Below are positions 62,979-64,000 of a stretch of 64,000 nucleotides of DNA, in pieces. This DNA comes from Leishmania mexicana MHOM/GT/2001/U1103 (taxonomy: Eukaryota > Euglenozoa > Kinetoplastea > Trypanosomatida > Trypanosomatidae): assembly GCF_000234665.1 (NCBI RefSeq), contig NC_018333.1, forward strand, positions 1,112,339 through 1,176,338, in the 5' to 3' direction. A program made the position numbers and the translations under genes. Positions within the stretch are counted from its first letter, which is position 1, and each line of letters begins with the position of its first letter. The notes under the pieces are model-generated. The model was not told the origin of the DNA. It was given only the letters and a program-made list of their open reading frames with translations, and ran no database searches.

Positions 62979-64000
62979 ATGAAAGTCATCCTGAAAACAA
63001 TTACTGGAAAGCAGCACGAGGTGGATGTGGAGGCGACCTCAACCATCCTCGATGTGAAGAAGCTGCTGGAGGACGAGTACGAGCCAGCGTCGCTGCGGCT
63101 GTGCTTCAATGGCGCCGTGCTGGAGGACAGCAAAATGCTGGCGGATGCTGGTATCAAAGACAACGACTCGCTTGTGCTCGCCGGGCGAAAGCGAAAGATC
63201 CCGAAGCCGCCAGCACCGCAATCAGCGGAGCCATCAAAGACGGAGGCGGCGCCGGAGAGTAGCGCACCTGCATCTTCTGCTACGCCGCCACCGGCGATGT
63301 CCACGCCTGTTTTGGCCACAACGTCCCCCGCTACCTCGGCTACCCCCGTTGACCCACCAGCGCCCGCTGTTCCTACTGCCGCTACAGCTCCTGCAGCTCC
63401 TGTCGCTTCTACGACCCCAGCGGCCCCTGCTGTTCCTGCTGCGCCTGCTGCCTCCGTAACGAACACATATGGTGTGGCCCCCAACCTGATCGACGAGGTG
63501 GCGTCGATGGGCTTCGAGGACCGCAATCAAATTGCTTTGGCGTTGCGCGCCGCTTTCATGAACGTCGAGCGTGCCGTGGAGTACCTCTTCGAAGGCATCC
63601 CTCCTCACCTTGTGGAGGAGCTTGCGCCCTTCAGCGCTCCTGCCCCACCCGCAGCGGCCCCGGGAGCACTGAATCCGTCCGCGTCTTCGGCAACCGCGGC
63701 CGCGCCGGTGTCGGCCTCTCCAGCGTCCGCAACCACGCCATCCACCACCGAGTCGGAGATGCGCGCTGCCCTCTCGCGCATCCCGCAGTTTGACGAAATC
63801 CGTATCCTGTACAACCAAAACACAGACACGCTCCCAGTGGTGATGCAGCAGATCGCGCTGCGTCACCCGGCTATATACGAGCAGATCGAGCGCGATCCGG
63901 AGACATTCCTGTCTATCATGGCTGAGTCAGGGCAGCCGGGGACTGCGAGCGCTCCGTCCGGTTCCGCCGCGCCGTCGACAGGACAGGCTGTCGTGGGTGA
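62979..64000 (+). CDS. RAD23: UV excision repair/proteasome shuttle protein RAD23, partial (C-terminus outside the window)
   Basis: Open from the ATG at 62979 to the right edge, at least 340 codons. Residues 1-70 are a ubiquitin-like domain (MKVILKTITGKQHEVDVEAT and following, LCFNGAVLEDSKML), which binds the proteasome. A Pro/Ala/Ser/Thr-rich linker (75-160) follows. Residues about 163-208 form UBA1 (NLIDEVASMGFEDRNQIALA). About 259-316 is the STI1/XPC-binding domain (MRAALSRIPQFDEIRILYNQ). UBA2 should follow beyond the window. RAD23 carries ubiquitinated proteins to the proteasome and stabilises XPC/Rad4 in nucleotide excision repair. The UBL start and a strong pyrimidine tract at 62880-62918 with AG support the chosen ATG. 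Confidence 0.93.
   Translation, partial: MKVILKTITGKQHEVDVEATSTILDVKKLLEDEYEPASLRLCFNGAVLEDSKMLADAGIKDNDSLVLAGRKRKIPKPPAPQSAEPSKTEAAPESSAPASSATPPPAMSTPVLATTSPATSATPVDPPAPAVPTAATAPAAPVASTTPAAPAVPAAPAASVTNTYGVAPNLIDEVASMGFEDRNQIALALRAAFMNVERAVEYLFEGIPPHLVEELAPFSAPAPPAAAPGALNPSASSATAAAPVSASPASATTPSTTESEMRAALSRIPQFDEIRILYNQNTDTLPVVMQQIALRHPAIYEQIERDPETFLSIMAESGQPGTASAPSGSAAPSTGQAVVG

Noticed and set aside
1..64000. Bacterial-type features (ribosome binding sites, operons, CRISPR arrays, attachment sites)
   Set aside because: None seen and none expected in a trypanosomatid nuclear chromosome; short tandem CA/GT/GA repeats lack the spacer pattern of CRISPR.

Overview
This window comes from a trypanosomatid nuclear chromosome, most probably Leishmania. 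Protein-coding genes lie without introns in two long directional arrays. Pyrimidine tracts followed by AG precede the start codons on the sense strand, as expected for spliced-leader trans-splicing. Intergenic DNA is rich in purine/pyrimidine tracts and CA/GT repeats. Three copies of a ~545-bp SIDER2-type short retroposon and one decayed ingi/L1Tc-type fragment (DIRE) are present. The gene set and order (AdoMetDC prozyme, ValRS, TRAP-beta, RRM protein, HMG-CoA reductase, S26, GluRS) resemble what I remember of Leishmania chromosome 30. That is recollection, not a search, and I cannot name the species.

Layout. From the left edge to 42.14 kb all genes are on the minus strand: AdoMetDC prozyme, ValRS, an 11.9-kb stretch without a convincing gene, an orphan 235-aa protein, TRAP-beta, a helical-repeat orphan, an MNS1-like flagellar coiled-coil protein, a small RRM protein, HMG-CoA reductase, S26, an FKBP15-like protein, a probable mitochondrial orphan and two small mitochondrial-looking proteins. 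From 42.14 to 45.98 kb lies a divergent strand-switch region, the expected transcription start region for both arrays. From 45.98 kb rightward all genes are on the plus strand: GluRS, a DHX37/Dhr1-type helicase, an ankyrin/coiled-coil protein, a two-TM membrane orphan, a Shewanella-like phosphatase, a 1037-aa orphan and RAD23, which runs off the right edge.

How the genes relate. As usual in trypanosomatids, neighbours are co-transcribed without being functionally grouped. Themes are translation (ValRS, GluRS, S26, DHX37), polyamine and sterol metabolism (prozyme, HMGR), secretion (TRAP-beta), flagellum (MNS1-like, perhaps the 1037-aa protein), mitochondrion (several) and proteostasis/repair (RAD23). 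Control is expected to act after transcription. The SIDER2 copies just downstream of HMGR and downstream of the RRM gene are therefore the most relevant regulatory candidates.

Start codons: only ATG starts were accepted. For several genes the longest open frame begins at GTG or TTG, and I moved the start to the first in-frame ATG, often confirmed by a trans-splice acceptor just upstream.
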